Of a DNA stretch of 64,000 nt, positions 18,671 to 30,356 are shown piece by piece. Under the pieces are notes generated by a model. It did not search any database and was not told the DNA's origin. It saw nothing but the letters and a program-made list of their open reading frames with translations. The stretch is from Rhizobacter sp. (GTDB lineage: Bacteria > Pseudomonadota > Gammaproteobacteria > Burkholderiales > Burkholderiaceae_C), in NCBI GenBank assembly GCA_025350965.1, contig JANXWV010000025.1, forward strand, positions 35,043-99,042, in the 5' to 3' direction. Each line of letters begins with the position of its first letter. Positions within the stretch are counted from its first letter, which is position 1. The position numbers and the translations under genes were made by a program.

Positions 18671-19518
18671 GCGAGGCTCACGTGCGCGAGTGGCCGCCGC
18701 ATCCACAGCGCGCGCCACAGCATCACCGGTGCGTCGAACCAGCGCAGCACGGGGCGCCGCTGCAGGCTCGTGAAGCCGCCGGCCTCGATCTTGTCGAGAA
18801 TGCGCAGCCCGCCCTGAACCACGAGCCGCAACTCCCAGCCGGCACGGCCGTGTACAGCGTGCACGAGGGGGGCGCCTTCGATCATCAGCCCGCGCGCCCA
18901 GGCCACGAGGTCGGCGACCAGCGCGCGGCTTTGCGGGCTGTCAGCGCGAGCCAGCACGGCGCGGGTGTCGAGCCCGTGATCGGCGCAGTCTTCCGCCGGG
19001 GCATACAGGCGGCCCCGTGCCGTGTCGACGCTCAGGTCTTGCCAGAAGTTGGCGAGTTGCAGCGCCGTGCAGATGGCGTCGGACTGGCGCAGGGCTTGAG
19101 CGCCATGCACGCCGTACAGGTGCAGCAGCAGCCGGCCGACGGGGTTCGCGGAGCGGCGGCAATAGTCGAGCAGTTCAGCGCGCGTGGCGTAGGCGTTCCT
19201 GACCACGTCTTGCTCGAATGCGCTCAGCAGATCGGTCAGCAGCGACTGCGGCAAGGCGTGCTGCGCGAGCGCGGCGCGCAACGGGCCGAAGACGTGGGGC
19301 CAACGTGGCGCCAGCGGTCCGCCGGCCCGGGTTGCGGTGGCCAACTCAGTGCGGTACTCGGCAAGGTCCGCGAGCCGCACCGGGCCGGGCACATCACCCT
19401 CGTCGGCCAGATCGTCGGCGGTCCGCGCGAACCAGTAGATGGCGGCCACTGCCGGCCGCAGTGGCGGCGGGCACAGGAAAGATGCGACGGGAAAGTTCTC
19501 GTAGTGGTCGATGCTCAC
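18667..19518 (-). CDS. hpnC: Hydroxysqualene synthase
   Basis: The 283-residue protein is of the squalene/phytoene synthase superfamily, HpnC branch. It begins SIDHYENFPVASFLCPPPLR, the usual HpnC N-terminus, and has the acidic motifs RTADDLADE and ALQLANFWQDLSVDTARGR. It converts presqualene diphosphate to hydroxysqualene. GTG 19518 was chosen because the conserved N-terminus starts there; an extension to 19647 would run through the divergent promoter region. It heads hpnC-hpnD-hpnE and is divergent from the RND efflux operon. Squalene-hopene cyclase is not in the window. Confidence 0.92.
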   Translation of the reverse strand: MSIDHYENFPVASFLCPPPLRPAVAAIYWFARTADDLADEGDVPGPVRLADLAEYRTELATATRAGGPLAPRWPHVFGPLRAALAQHALPQSLLTDLLSAFEQDVVRNAYATRAELLDYCRRSANPVGRLLLHLYGVHGAQALRQSDAICTALQLANFWQDLSVDTARGRLYAPAEDCADHGLDTRAVLARADSPQSRALVADLVAWARGLMIEGAPLVHAVHGRAGWELRLVVQGGLRILDKIEAGGFTSLQRRPVLRWFDAPVMLWRALWMRRPLAHVSLA

Positions 19519-19601
19519 GGCGGCGATTGTCCATGTTGCGCGGCCCGATACAGCGCATGCGTTCCTTTGGCGTGAGGGATTGCCCGCGCGGGCGGTTAGG
19601 T

Positions 19602-19630
19602 TTGACAGCGCACAGGGCCACCCATATATT
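19602..19630 (+). promoter_or_regulatory. Sigma-70 promoter of the RND efflux operon
   Basis: TTGACA (19602-19607), a 17-nt spacer and TATATT (19625-19630) form a near-perfect consensus promoter about 85 nt before the adaptor start. A 14-bp palindrome directly abuts the -10 box, so transcription should be strong unless a repressor is bound. Confidence 0.85.
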
Positions 19631-19644
19631 ACTGACCGGTCAGT
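19631..19644. promoter_or_regulatory. Perfect 14-bp palindrome, putative TetR-type operator
   Basis: ACTGACCGGTCAGT is perfectly self-complementary and covers the likely transcription start of the efflux promoter. Its size and its GACCGGTC core resemble operators of TetR/AcrR-family repressors that control RND pumps. No tetR-like gene is within the window, so the cognate regulator would be encoded elsewhere. Confidence 0.65.
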
Positions 19645-19714
19645 CATTTAAATCACTGGTTGCCGAACCAGGCCGTGTCACAAGCCTGCGGCGCGCGGCC
19701 ACAAGGACCCCTCC

Positions 19715-20848
19715 ATGCGTCACCTCGTGTTCATCGCTCTCGTCGGAATGGGAGCGCTTGCAGCCTGCTCCAAGCCCGAACCGGTCGCCGACCCGGTACG
19801 CGCCGTCCGTACCCAAACCGTGACCGCGCAGAGCGCCGGTGGCGTGACGGAATACGCGGCAGAAGTGCGCGCCCGTACCGAGTCGCGCTTGAGCTTCCGA
19901 GTCGGTGGAAAGATGCTCCGCAGGGCTGTGGATCTGGGCGACGTGGTGAAGGCAGGCCAAATGCTGGCACAACTCGACCCTCAAGACCTCAAGCTCGGCC
20001 AGGACGCGGCGCTGGCCACGGTGGCCGTGGCGCGCGTGAACCTCGATCAGGCCGCCGCCGACTTCAAGCGCTACAAGGATCTGCGCGATCAGGGCTTCAT
20101 CAGCTCGGCCGACCTGGAGCGGCGCGAGACGACTGTCAAGTCGGCCCAGGCGCAAGTTGATCAGGCTCGTGCGCAGGCGAACGTGCAGGGCAATCAAGCC
20201 CGCTATGCATCGCTCCTGGCCGACGCTGCGGGCGTGGTCACCGGCGTGGACGTGGAGCCCGGCATGGTGGTTTCCGCCGGTACGCCCGTGCTCAGGCTGG
20301 CGCATGACGGCCCGCGCGACGTGGTGTTCGCGGTGCCCGAAGACAAGGTCGGCCTGATCACGGCGCTGGCAGCGCAGCCGGGTCGGTTCAAGGTGCGACT
20401 GTGGGGCGCGACCGCCGAGCCGCTGACTGCCACGATCCGCGAAGTCGCCGCAGCCGCCGACCCGGTGACACGCACCTTCCTGGTCAAGGCCGACGTCGGC
20501 ACGGGTGTGGCGAACGGCGTGCGCCTGGGGCAGACGGCGACCGTGCTGGTCGAGTTGCCGCAGGCCGCCGGTGTGACGAAGCTGCCGTTGTCCGCGCTTC
20601 GCGAAGAGCAGGGCCGAACGACCGTGTGGCTCGTGGACCGCACGACCATGACGGTCAAGGTGCAACCCGTTCAACTCGCCGGCGCCGACGGCAATGACGC
20701 CGTGATCACCGCAGGGCTGGCGCCCGGCATGGTGGTGGTGACCGCCGGCGTTCACGTGCTCACGCCCGGACAGAAGGTCAAGTTCTACGTCGACCCCGGC
20801 GCGCCGCCCGCGTCGGCGGCGAGCGGCACACCGGTCAGCGTCAAGTGA
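19715..20848 (+). CDS. RND efflux periplasmic adaptor (membrane fusion protein), lipoprotein
   Basis: The 377-residue protein is of the HlyD/AcrA family. It starts with a lipoprotein signal peptide ending in the lipobox LAAC (Cys18). The lipoyl/barrel-sandwich halves (SFRVGGKMLRRAVDLGDVVK and LADAAGVVTGVDVEPGMVV) flank a helical hairpin (about residues 90-155), with beta-barrel and membrane-proximal domains after that. It links the inner-membrane RND pump to an outer-membrane channel. The pump gene overlaps its stop by GTGA. No outer-membrane factor gene is adjacent, so TolC/OprM must be supplied from elsewhere. Substrates cannot be read from the sequence. Confidence 0.92.
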   Translation: MRHLVFIALVGMGALAACSKPEPVADPVRAVRTQTVTAQSAGGVTEYAAEVRARTESRLSFRVGGKMLRRAVDLGDVVKAGQMLAQLDPQDLKLGQDAALATVAVARVNLDQAAADFKRYKDLRDQGFISSADLERRETTVKSAQAQVDQARAQANVQGNQARYASLLADAAGVVTGVDVEPGMVVSAGTPVLRLAHDGPRDVVFAVPEDKVGLITALAAQPGRFKVRLWGATAEPLTATIREVAAAADPVTRTFLVKADVGTGVANGVRLGQTATVLVELPQAAGVTKLPLSALREEQGRTTVWLVDRTTMTVKVQPVQLAGADGNDAVITAGLAPGMVVVTAGVHVLTPGQKVKFYVDPGAPPASAASGTPVSVK

Positions 20849-23800
20849 GCGCGCCGGCGGACGAGGCAGCCGACGCTGCCGAAAAGCCGAAAGGCTTCAA
20901 CATCTCGAAGTGGGCGCTGGAGCACACGGCGCTCACACGCTACTTGCTGATCGTGTTGATGGTGCTTGGCGTGGCGTCGTATTTCCAGCTCGGGCAGGAC
21001 GAAGACCCGCCGTTCACCTTCCGCGCGATGGCAATGCGCGTGTTCTGGCCTGGCGCCACGGCCCAACAGGTGGCCGAGCAGGTCACCGACAAGCTGGAGA
21101 AGACGCTCCAGGAAGTGCCCTACGCCGACAAGATCCGCAGCTACTCGAAGCCGGGCGAAGCGCTGATCATCTTCCAGGTCAAGGACTCGTCGCCGCCGAA
21201 GGAGATGGCGCAGATCTGGTACACCGTGCGCAAGAAGGTGGGTGACATGCGCGCCACGCTGCCGGGCGGCGTGGTCGGGCCGTTCTTCAACGACGAGTTC
21301 GGTGACGTGTATGGCTCGATATACGCGCTGTCGAGCGACGGCTTCAGTTACCGGGAGCTGAAGGACCAGGCCGACCGGGTGCGCCAGCGGCTGTTGAAGG
21401 TGAAAGACGTCAACAAGGTGGCGCTGTTCGGTGCGCAGGATGAAAAGCTCTTCGTCGAGATCTCGCAAAAGCGCCTGGCGCAGTTGGGCCTGGACTTCAA
21501 CACCGTGCTCGCGCAACTCGGGCAGCAGAACGCCGTCGAGTCGGCCGGCACCATCAATTCGCCGACCGACTTCATTCAGGTGCGGGTCGGAGGGCAATTC
21601 AACACGGTGGACGAGCTGAAGGCGTTCTCGATCCGCGCCGCAGGCAGCAGCTTCCGGCTCGGCGACATCGCCGACATCCGCCTCGCCTATGTGGACCCGC
21701 CGCAGGTCAAGGTGCGCAACCAGGGCCGCGAAGTCATCGCGTTGGGTATTTCGATGGCCAAGGGCGGGGACATCATTCAGCTCGGCAAGTCGCTGCAGGT
21801 GGCGGCCGATGCCATTCGCGCCGACCTGCCGGCAGGCATCCAGATGGCGCAATTCCAGAACCAGTCGAGCGTGGTGTCACGCTCGGTGAACGAGTTCGTG
21901 GGCACCTTGATCGAGGCGGTGCTGATCGTGCTGGCGGTGAGCTTCATCAGCCTGGGCCTGCACTTCAAGCCCGGTTCATGGAAGTTCACGCTCGACTGGC
22001 GGCCGGGGCTGGTCGTGGGCATCACGATCCCGCTGGTGCTTGCGATCACGTTCGTGACCATGTACTACTGGGGCGTGGGGCTGCACAAGATCTCGCTGGG
22101 CTCGTTGATCATCGCGCTCGGCCTGCTTGTGGACGACGCGATCATCGCGGTCGAGATGATGGTGCGCAAGCTCGAGGAGGGCTACGACAAGGTGAGGGCC
22201 GCGACCTTCGCGTACGAGGCGACCGCGATGCCGATGCTCACCGGCACGCTCATCACGGCGGTCGGCTTCCTGCCGATCGGGCTGGCTCAATCGACAGTCG
22301 GCGAATACACCTTTGCCATCTTCGCCGTCACGGCGGCGGCGCTGCTGATCTCGTGGCTGGTATCGGTGTATTTCGTGCCTTACCTGGGCACCATCTTCTT
22401 GAAGGAAAAGCAGCAGGGCGCGGGTGCGGCTCCCGAGCACCACGAGGTGTTCGACACAAAGTTCTACGGCCGCTTCCGCGCTACCGTGAACTGGTGCGTG
22501 CAGCACCGCTGGGTCACGATTGCACTGACCATCGGAACACTGGTGCTCGGCCTGGTGGGCATGGGCAAGGTGCAGCAGCAGTTCTTCCCCGATTCGATCC
22601 GCCTGGAGGTGATGATCGACCTGTGGTATCCGGAAGGCAGTTCGTTCGCAACCAACGAGGAAGTCACCAAGCGGGTCGAGGCGCGCGTAATGAAGATCGA
22701 CGGCGTGACCAACGTCACCACATGGGTGGGCAGCGGCGTGGAGCGCTTCGTGCTCACGCTCGACCAGGTGTTTTCGCAGAGCAACGTGAGCCAGTTGATC
22801 GTGCTGACCCGGGACAACGCCGCGCGCGAGCGCATTCGCAAGCTGTTGCCGGAGGTGTTGGCCACCGAGTTCCCGGAAGTGCGGGCGCGCGCGAAAGTGT
22901 TTCCGAATGGGCCGCCGGTGCCGTACCCGGTGCAGTTCCGCGTGGTCGGGCCGGATGCCGCCAAGGTGCGCATTTACGCTGACGAAGTCAAGGCGATCAT
23001 GCGCGGCAACGCGAACATGCGCGGCATCAACGACAACTGGAACGAGTCGGTGAAAGCCTTGCGGTTGGACATCGATCAAGACAAGGCCCGCGCGCTGGGC
23101 GTGTCGAGCCAGTCCATCGCGCAGGCCGCGCGCACCATCAACAGCGGCACCAATGTGGGCCAGTACCGCGACGGCGACAAGCTCATCGACATCGTGCTTC
23201 GCCAGCCGCTGGACGAGCGCAACGCGATCACCGATCTGGGCAACGCCTACGTGCCCACCACGACCGGCCGAAGCATCCCGCTCGCGCAGATCGCCAAGGC
23301 CAATTTCGTGTGGGAGCCGGGGGTGCTGTGGCGCGAGGGGCGCGACTATGCCGCCACGGTGCAAGGCGACATCGTCGAGGGCCTGCAAGGTGCCACTGTC
23401 ACCTCGCAACTGAACCCGCTGTTCGAGCCGCTGCGCGCGAAGATGCTGCCGGGCTACCGCATCGACGTGGCCGGCGCGGTGGAAGAAAGCAGCAAAGGGC
23501 AGGGCTCGATCGCGGCCGGCGCACCGTTGATGCTTTTCATCATGTTCACGCTGTTGATGCTGCAATTGCACAGCTTCAGCCGCGCCGTGCTGGTGTTCTT
23601 GACCGCGCCTCTTGGCATCGCCGGCGTGGCCGGTGCGTTGCTGCTGTTGAACCGGCCGTTCGGCTTCGTGGCGCTGCTGGGTGTGATCGCGCTGGCCGGC
23701 ATGATCATGCGCAACTCGGTGATCCTGATCGACCAGATCGAGCAGGACCGCTCGCGTGGTGTGCCGGCGTGGGATGCCATCGTCGAGGCCGCCGTGCGGC

Positions 23801-24003
23801 GCTTCCGGCCCATTGTGCTGACGGCCGCGGCGGCGGTGCTGGCGATGATCCCCTTGTCGCGCAGCGTGTTCTGGGGCCCGATGGCGGTGGCTATCATGGG
23901 GGGGCTGGCGGTAGCCACGGTGCTCACGCTGTTGGCGTTGCCGGCGATGTATGCGGCCTGGTTCCGTGTGAAGCTGCCAGAGCGCGCCGCAGCATCAAGC
24001 TAA
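20845..24003 (+). CDS. RND efflux pump, inner-membrane permease
   Basis: This 1052-residue transporter has the AcrB-like layout: membrane helix 1, a large periplasmic loop, six helices, a second periplasmic loop and five or six C-terminal helices. The TM4 proton-relay aspartates are in LGLLVDDAIIAVEMM. A GxxxGxxxG-rich C-terminal region (MIMRNSVILIDQIEQDRSRG) is present. It exports hydrophobic compounds using the proton gradient. The start is GTG 20845, overlapping the adaptor stop as GTGA. The sequence looks like the HAE-type subfamily related to MdtB/MexK-like pumps rather than a heavy-metal pump. Divergent neighbours are the squalene genes. Confidence 0.93.
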   Translation: MSAPADEAADAAEKPKGFNISKWALEHTALTRYLLIVLMVLGVASYFQLGQDEDPPFTFRAMAMRVFWPGATAQQVAEQVTDKLEKTLQEVPYADKIRSYSKPGEALIIFQVKDSSPPKEMAQIWYTVRKKVGDMRATLPGGVVGPFFNDEFGDVYGSIYALSSDGFSYRELKDQADRVRQRLLKVKDVNKVALFGAQDEKLFVEISQKRLAQLGLDFNTVLAQLGQQNAVESAGTINSPTDFIQVRVGGQFNTVDELKAFSIRAAGSSFRLGDIADIRLAYVDPPQVKVRNQGREVIALGISMAKGGDIIQLGKSLQVAADAIRADLPAGIQMAQFQNQSSVVSRSVNEFVGTLIEAVLIVLAVSFISLGLHFKPGSWKFTLDWRPGLVVGITIPLVLAITFVTMYYWGVGLHKISLGSLIIALGLLVDDAIIAVEMMVRKLEEGYDKVRAATFAYEATAMPMLTGTLITAVGFLPIGLAQSTVGEYTFAIFAVTAAALLISWLVSVYFVPYLGTIFLKEKQQGAGAAPEHHEVFDTKFYGRFRATVNWCVQHRWVTIALTIGTLVLGLVGMGKVQQQFFPDSIRLEVMIDLWYPEGSSFATNEEVTKRVEARVMKIDGVTNVTTWVGSGVERFVLTLDQVFSQSNVSQLIVLTRDNAARERIRKLLPEVLATEFPEVRARAKVFPNGPPVPYPVQFRVVGPDAAKVRIYADEVKAIMRGNANMRGINDNWNESVKALRLDIDQDKARALGVSSQSIAQAARTINSGTNVGQYRDGDKLIDIVLRQPLDERNAITDLGNAYVPTTTGRSIPLAQIAKANFVWEPGVLWREGRDYAATVQGDIVEGLQGATVTSQLNPLFEPLRAKMLPGYRIDVAGAVEESSKGQGSIAAGAPLMLFIMFTLLMLQLHSFSRAVLVFLTAPLGIAGVAGALLLLNRPFGFVALLGVIALAGMIMRNSVILIDQIEQDRSRGVPAWDAIVEAAVRRFRPIVLTAAAAVLAMIPLSRSVFWGPMAVAIMGGLAVATVLTLLALPAMYAAWFRVKLPERAAASS

Positions 24004-24040
24004 AATCTTGAGCTTGCCAAAAAGCAGCCCAAAAACAGAA

Positions 24041-24059
24041 GGGGTCGCAAAGCGACCCC
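24041..24059. other. 8-bp hairpin between the RND operon and tRNA-Leu
   Basis: GGGGTCGC (24041-24048) and GCGACCCC (24052-24059) form a perfect 8-bp stem with a 3-nt AAA loop, 38 nt after the RND stop. There is no U-tract on the plus strand; read on the minus strand it is followed by TTCTGTTTTT. It may still terminate or stabilise the end of the efflux mRNA. Confidence 0.45.
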
Positions 24060-24078
24060 GCCGTCCTGTTGACATTCC

Positions 24079-24165
24079 GCGCGGGTGGCGAAATTGGTAG
24101 ACGCACCAGGTTTAGGTCCTGACGCCAGCGATGGTGTGGGGGTTCGAGTCCCCCCCCGCGCACCA
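24079..24165 (+). tRNA. tRNA-Leu (anticodon UAG)
   Basis: The 87-nt cloverleaf has acceptor arms GCGCGGG (24079-24085) and CCCGCGC (24155-24161), a long variable arm typical of tRNA-Leu, a T-loop TTCGAGT and an encoded CCA. The anticodon loop is TTTAGGT with TAG at 24113-24115, so it reads CUN leucine codons. It directly precedes tig. Confidence 0.95.
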
Positions 24166-24190
24166 GCAATCGAGAAAGAGCCCTTTCATC

Positions 24191-25498
24191 ATGTCCGTTC
24201 ACGTCGAAACCCTTGAGAAGCTCGAGCGCCGCATCACGCTCACGCTGCCCACCACCACCATCAATACCGAAGTCGAGTCGCGTCTGAAGCGCCTGTCGCG
24301 CACGGTCAAAGCCGATGGCTTTCGCCCCGGCAAGGTGCCGATGAGCGTCGTCGCGCAGCGCTACGGCTACTCGGTGCACTACGAGGTGATGAACGACAAG
24401 GTCGGGCAGGTCTTCTCCGAGGCGGTGAACGAAGCCAAGCTGCGTGTCGCTGGCGCCCCCCGCATCACCGAGAAGGAAGGCGCGCCCGAAGGGCAGGTGT
24501 CGTTCGACGCCACGTTTGAGGTGTACCCCGACGTCAAGCTCGGCGACTTGGCAGGCGCCGATGTGGAGCGCGTCGCAACCGAGGTGACTGAGGCCGCGAT
24601 CGACAAGACCGTCGACATCCTGCGCAAGCAGCGGCGCACATTCGCGCAACGCCCGGCCTCCGAAGGGGCTGCGGTCAGCGACCGCGTGACGATCGACTTC
24701 GAAGGCAAGATCGATGGCGTGCCGTTCGATGGCGGCAAGGCCGAGGCCTTCCAGTTCATCATCGGCGAAGGCCAGATGCTCGAGCAATTCGACAGCGCCG
24801 TGCGCGGCATGAAGTCGGGTGAGTCGAAGACCTTCCCGCTGCAGTTCCCGGCCGACTACCAAGGCAAGGACGTGGCAGGCAAGGAAGCCGACTTTCTCGT
24901 CACGTTGAAGAAGATCGAGGCGCAGCACCTGCCGGAAGTTAACGAGGCATTCGCCAAGTCATTGGGCATTGCCGACGCCACCGTTGAAGGGCTGCGTGCC
25001 GACGTCAAGAAGAACCTGGAGCGTGAAGTCAAGTTCCGCGTTCTGGCCCGCAACAAGGCCAGCGTGATGGACGCGTTGGTGAAGGTCGCGGAACTCGACG
25101 TGCCCAAAGCACTGGTGGCCGGCGAGACCGAACGCATGGTCGAGGCCGCTCGCGCCGACCTGAAGAAGCGCGGCGTGAAGGATGCTGAGACGGCGCCGAT
25201 CCCGGCCGAAATTTTCCAGCCGCAAGCAGAGAAGCGCGTGCGCCTCGGGCTCGTGGTGGGCGAACTGGTGCGCTCCAACAACCTGCAGGCCAAGCCCGAC
25301 CAACTTCAGGCGCACATCGAGGAGATGGCGCAAAGCTACGAGAAGCCTTCCGAGGTGGTGCGCTGGTACCTGGGTGACCGCCAGCGCATGGCCGAGGTCG
25401 AAGCCGTCGTGGTCGAGAACAACGTGGCCGAATTCGTGCTGAGCAAAGCCAAGGTGGCCGACAAGCTGCTGCCCTTTGACGAGCTGATGGCCGGCTGA
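24191..25498 (+). CDS. tig: Trigger factor (peptidyl-prolyl isomerase chaperone)
   Basis: The 435-residue protein has the three trigger-factor parts. The N-terminal ribosome-binding domain has [19 protein letters not shown], close to the ribosome-docking signature. The FKBP-type PPIase domain (about residues 150-245) has [21 protein letters not shown], and the C-terminal helical chaperone arms follow. It binds nascent chains at the ribosome exit. ATG 24191 gives the family N-terminus ([14 protein letters not shown]); an in-frame start inside the tRNA is not real. It heads tig-clpP-clpX-lon, though a terminator follows it. Confidence 0.96.
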   Translation: MSVHVETLEKLERRITLTLPTTTINTEVESRLKRLSRTVKADGFRPGKVPMSVVAQRYGYSVHYEVMNDKVGQVFSEAVNEAKLRVAGAPRITEKEGAPEGQVSFDATFEVYPDVKLGDLAGADVERVATEVTEAAIDKTVDILRKQRRTFAQRPASEGAAVSDRVTIDFEGKIDGVPFDGGKAEAFQFIIGEGQMLEQFDSAVRGMKSGESKTFPLQFPADYQGKDVAGKEADFLVTLKKIEAQHLPEVNEAFAKSLGIADATVEGLRADVKKNLEREVKFRVLARNKASVMDALVKVAELDVPKALVAGETERMVEAARADLKKRGVKDAETAPIPAEIFQPQAEKRVRLGLVVGELVRSNNLQAKPDQLQAHIEEMAQSYEKPSEVVRWYLGDRQRMAEVEAVVVENNVAEFVLSKAKVADKLLPFDELMAG

Positions 25499-25517
25499 AA
25501 GACTGCCTGATCGAGCC

Positions 25518-25548
25518 AGGGCGCCGCCGCGAGGTGAGCGCCCTTTTT
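25518..25548 (+). terminator. Terminator after tig
   Basis: AGGGCGC (25518-25524) pairs with GCGCCCT (25538-25544) around a 13-nt loop, followed by a run of T residues. It separates tig from clpP, which therefore probably has its own promoter. Confidence 0.75.
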
Positions 25549-25588
25549 CAATGCGGCGGGTCATTGGGAAACGCGTCAGGTGCGGCAC

Positions 25589-25616
25589 CTTGTAGCGACA
25601 TAATCAGCCCCAAGAT
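25589..25616 (+). promoter_or_regulatory. Candidate sigma-32 (heat-shock) promoter for clpP
   Basis: CTTGTAG (25589-25595), a 12-nt spacer and CCCCAAGAT (25608-25616) resemble the sigma-32 consensus CTTGAAA and CCCCATNT. The start codon is 29 nt downstream. A sigma-70-like CATAAT lies inside the spacer but has no good -35. clpP is a heat-shock gene in E. coli, which supports the call. Confidence 0.45.
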
Positions 25617-25644
25617 CTCGTTCAACATCATCGTAAGGAGTGCC

Positions 25645-26268
25645 ATGAGCGCGCTGGATACAAACGGCCTGGGGCTGGTTCCCATGGTCATCGAAACCTC
25701 GGGTCGCGGTGAACGCGCCTATGACATCTACAGCCGGTTGCTGCGCGAGCGCATCATCTTTCTGGTTGGGCCGGTGAACGACCAGTCTGCCAGCGTGGTG
25801 GTGGCGCAGCTTCTCTTTCTCGAGAGCGAGAATCCGGACAAGGACATCCACTTCTACATCAACTCACCGGGCGGCTCGGTAAGCGCCGGCATGTCGATCT
25901 TCGACACGATGCAGTTCATCAAGCCCGATGTGTCGACGATGTGCGTGGGCCTCGCCGCAAGCATGGGTTCGTTCCTGTTGATGGCGGGTGCCAAGGGCAA
26001 GAGGTTCTCTCTGCCCAACTCGCGAGTCATGATCCACCAGCCATCAGGTGGCGCGCAGGGTCAGGCCACCGACATCGAGATCCATGCGCGCGAGATCCTC
26101 AAGACCCGCGAGCAGTTGAACAAGATCTATGCCGAACGCACGGGGCAGCCGCTGGAGAAGATCCGCGCCGACATGGAGCGCGACTTCTTTATGGACCCTG
26201 AAGAGTCGAAAGCCTACGGCCTGATTGACCAGGTGTTGACGCAGCGCGCTGCTCCCCCCGGCGCGTGA
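25645..26268 (+). CDS. clpP: ATP-dependent Clp protease proteolytic subunit
   Basis: The 207-residue serine peptidase carries the ClpP triad: Ser in [15 protein letters not shown], His in [11 protein letters not shown] and Asp near residue 176 in the [12 protein letters not shown] region. It forms tetradecamers that associate with ClpX or ClpA. ATG 25645 follows a perfect AAGGAG Shine-Dalgarno and opens the conserved segment [20 protein letters not shown]; the in-frame upstream start at 25534 has no support. It is followed by a strong terminator, then clpX. Confidence 0.96.
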   Translation: MSALDTNGLGLVPMVIETSGRGERAYDIYSRLLRERIIFLVGPVNDQSASVVVAQLLFLESENPDKDIHFYINSPGGSVSAGMSIFDTMQFIKPDVSTMCVGLAASMGSFLLMAGAKGKRFSLPNSRVMIHQPSGGAQGQATDIEIHAREILKTREQLNKIYAERTGQPLEKIRADMERDFFMDPEESKAYGLIDQVLTQRAAPPGA

Positions 26269-26311
26269 CCACCGGTGCGCCAAAGCGCGCCGGCGCAACA
26301 ACACGCCAAAT

Positions 26312-26347
26312 GGGGCCTTTCTTGCAGCAAAGGCCCCGTTTTCTTTT
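26312..26347 (+). terminator. Terminator between clpP and clpX
   Basis: GGGGCCTTT (26312-26320) pairs perfectly with AAAGGCCCC (26329-26337) around an 8-nt loop, followed by GTTTTCTTTT. A strong intrinsic terminator. Read-through or a separate promoter would supply clpX. Confidence 0.85.
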
Positions 26348-26397
26348 GAACTATCATTGGTTCACACATTCATTGCGCCTCTAGAAAAGCGACGTCC

Positions 26398-27663
26398 ATG
26401 GCCGACAAGAAAGGCTCTTCGAGCGAGAAAGTCCTCTACTGCTCCTTCTGCGGAAAGAGCCAGCACGAGGTGAAAAAGCTCATCGCTGGCCCGTCGGTGT
26501 TCATCTGCGACGAGTGCATTGAGCTGTGCAACGACATCATTCGCGACGAAGTGCCGGCCGAGAACGCAGATGCGAAAGCGGCCAAGTCTGACTTGCCGAT
26601 GCCCAGCGAGATCAAGGCGAGCCTCGACCAGTACGTCATCGGTCAGGACGTGGCGAAACGTACGTTGTCGGTCGCGGTCTATAACCACTACAAGCGGCTC
26701 AAGCACATGAGCCGAACCAAGGACGAGATCGAACTCTCGAAGAGCAACATACTGCTCATTGGCCCGACCGGTTCGGGCAAGACCTTGCTTGCCCAGACGC
26801 TCGCGCGCTTGCTCAACGTGCCATTCGTGATCGCCGACGCCACGACCCTCACAGAAGCGGGTTATGTGGGCGAGGACGTCGAGAACATCATCCAGAAGCT
26901 GTTGCAGAACTGCGGCTACGACGTCGAGAAAGCGCAGCGCGGCATTGTCTACATCGACGAGATCGACAAGATCAGCCGCAAGGCCGACAACCCGTCCATC
27001 ACGCGCGACGTGTCGGGCGAGGGCGTGCAACAGGCACTGCTCAAGCTCGTCGAAGGCACGATGGCCTCGGTGCCTCCGCAGGGCGGGCGCAAACATCCGA
27101 ACCAGGACTTCTTGCAGATTGACACGACAAACATCCTGTTCATCTGCGGCGGCGCATTCGACGGGCTGGAGAAGGTCATTCAGAACCGTTCCGAGAAGTC
27201 GGGCATCGGCTTCGGCGCCACGGTGCACACCAAGAGCGAGAAGCGCGTGTCCGAGGTGTTCCGCGACGTGGAGCCGGAAGACCTGATCAAGTTCGGCCTG
27301 ATCCCCGAGCTGGTTGGCCGCCTGCCAGTCGTGGCGACGCTGGGTGAACTGACCGACGATGCGCTCGTGCGCATACTGACCGAGCCGAAGAACGCGCTCG
27401 TCAAGCAGTACCAGAAGCTGTTCGCGATGGACGGTGTGGAACTCGAGATCCGCCCCTCCGCTCTGCAGGCGATTGCCCGCAAGGCGCTCAAGCGAAAGAT
27501 CGGCGCTCGCGGCTTGCGCTCGATCATGGAGCAGTCACTCATCGACACGATGTTCGAGTTGCCCACGCTGGACGCTGTGGCCAAGGTCGTGCTCGATGAG
27601 CACACCATCGAAGACGAAGCGAAGCCGCTGCTCGTTTACCGCGATCAGAAGGCAAGCGCCTGA
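26398..27663 (+). CDS. clpX: Clp protease ATPase subunit ClpX
   Basis: The 421-residue AAA+ unfoldase begins with a C4 zinc-binding domain ([11 protein letters not shown], then [10 protein letters not shown]; Cys near 15, 18, 37 and 40). The ATPase core has Walker [11 protein letters not shown], Walker [10 protein letters not shown], and the pore loop GYVGED. It delivers substrates to ClpP. It has its own start at ATG 26398, 129 nt after clpP, with a strong terminator in the gap. Confidence 0.97.
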   Translation: MADKKGSSSEKVLYCSFCGKSQHEVKKLIAGPSVFICDECIELCNDIIRDEVPAENADAKAAKSDLPMPSEIKASLDQYVIGQDVAKRTLSVAVYNHYKRLKHMSRTKDEIELSKSNILLIGPTGSGKTLLAQTLARLLNVPFVIADATTLTEAGYVGEDVENIIQKLLQNCGYDVEKAQRGIVYIDEIDKISRKADNPSITRDVSGEGVQQALLKLVEGTMASVPPQGGRKHPNQDFLQIDTTNILFICGGAFDGLEKVIQNRSEKSGIGFGATVHTKSEKRVSEVFRDVEPEDLIKFGLIPELVGRLPVVATLGELTDDALVRILTEPKNALVKQYQKLFAMDGVELEIRPSALQAIARKALKRKIGARGLRSIMEQSLIDTMFELPTLDAVAKVVLDEHTIEDEAKPLLVYRDQKASA

Positions 27664-27710
27664 AGAGGCGACAGTCCGGTATCAGCCGAGGGCCGAGCGC
27701 CCGAGGGCAC

Positions 27711-27738
27711 CTTGCAATTGACCTCTCAAGCCTTAAAT
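27711..27738 (+). promoter_or_regulatory. Possible sigma-32-like promoter for lon
   Basis: CTTGCAA (27711-27717), 13 nt and CCTTAAAT (27731-27738) partly match the sigma-32 consensus. The same sequence could be read as a weak sigma-70 promoter, TTGCAA-N16-TAAATC. The lon start is 25 nt downstream. Evidence is weak. Confidence 0.3.
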
Positions 27739-27763
27739 CGACTTGAGACTGAAAGGGTTCACT

Positions 27764-30184
<2,421 letters not shown>

Positions 30185-30200
30185 CACGGACATCCGGTCA

Positions 30201-30230
30201 TTGCCGAGCGTTCCACTTTCGGTATATACT
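30201..30230 (+). promoter_or_regulatory. Sigma-70 promoter for tRNA-Gly (and possibly tRNA-Cys)
   Basis: TTGCCG (30201-30206), an 18-nt spacer and TATACT (30225-30230) lie 40 nt before the tRNA-Gly 5' end. The extended TATATACT also allows a 16-nt spacer. Confidence 0.6.
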
Positions 30231-30269
30231 GATAGTCTTCGCGGTAAGCTGCAAGGCGGCTGTGAATAT

Positions 30270-30345
30270 GCGGGAGTAGCTCAGTTGGTAGAGCGCAACC
30301 TTGCCAAGGTTGAGGTCGAGAGTTCGAGCCTCTTCTCCCGCTCCA
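30270..30345 (+). tRNA. tRNA-Gly (anticodon GCC)
   Basis: A 76-nt cloverleaf with acceptor arms GCGGGAG and CTCCCGC, D-arm GCTC/GAGC, anticodon arm CAACC/GGTTG with loop TTGCCAA (anticodon GCC at 30303-30305), T-loop TTCGAGC and encoded CCA. It reads GGC and GGU. Confidence 0.97.
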
Positions 30346-30356
30346 GTTCTGAAGAA

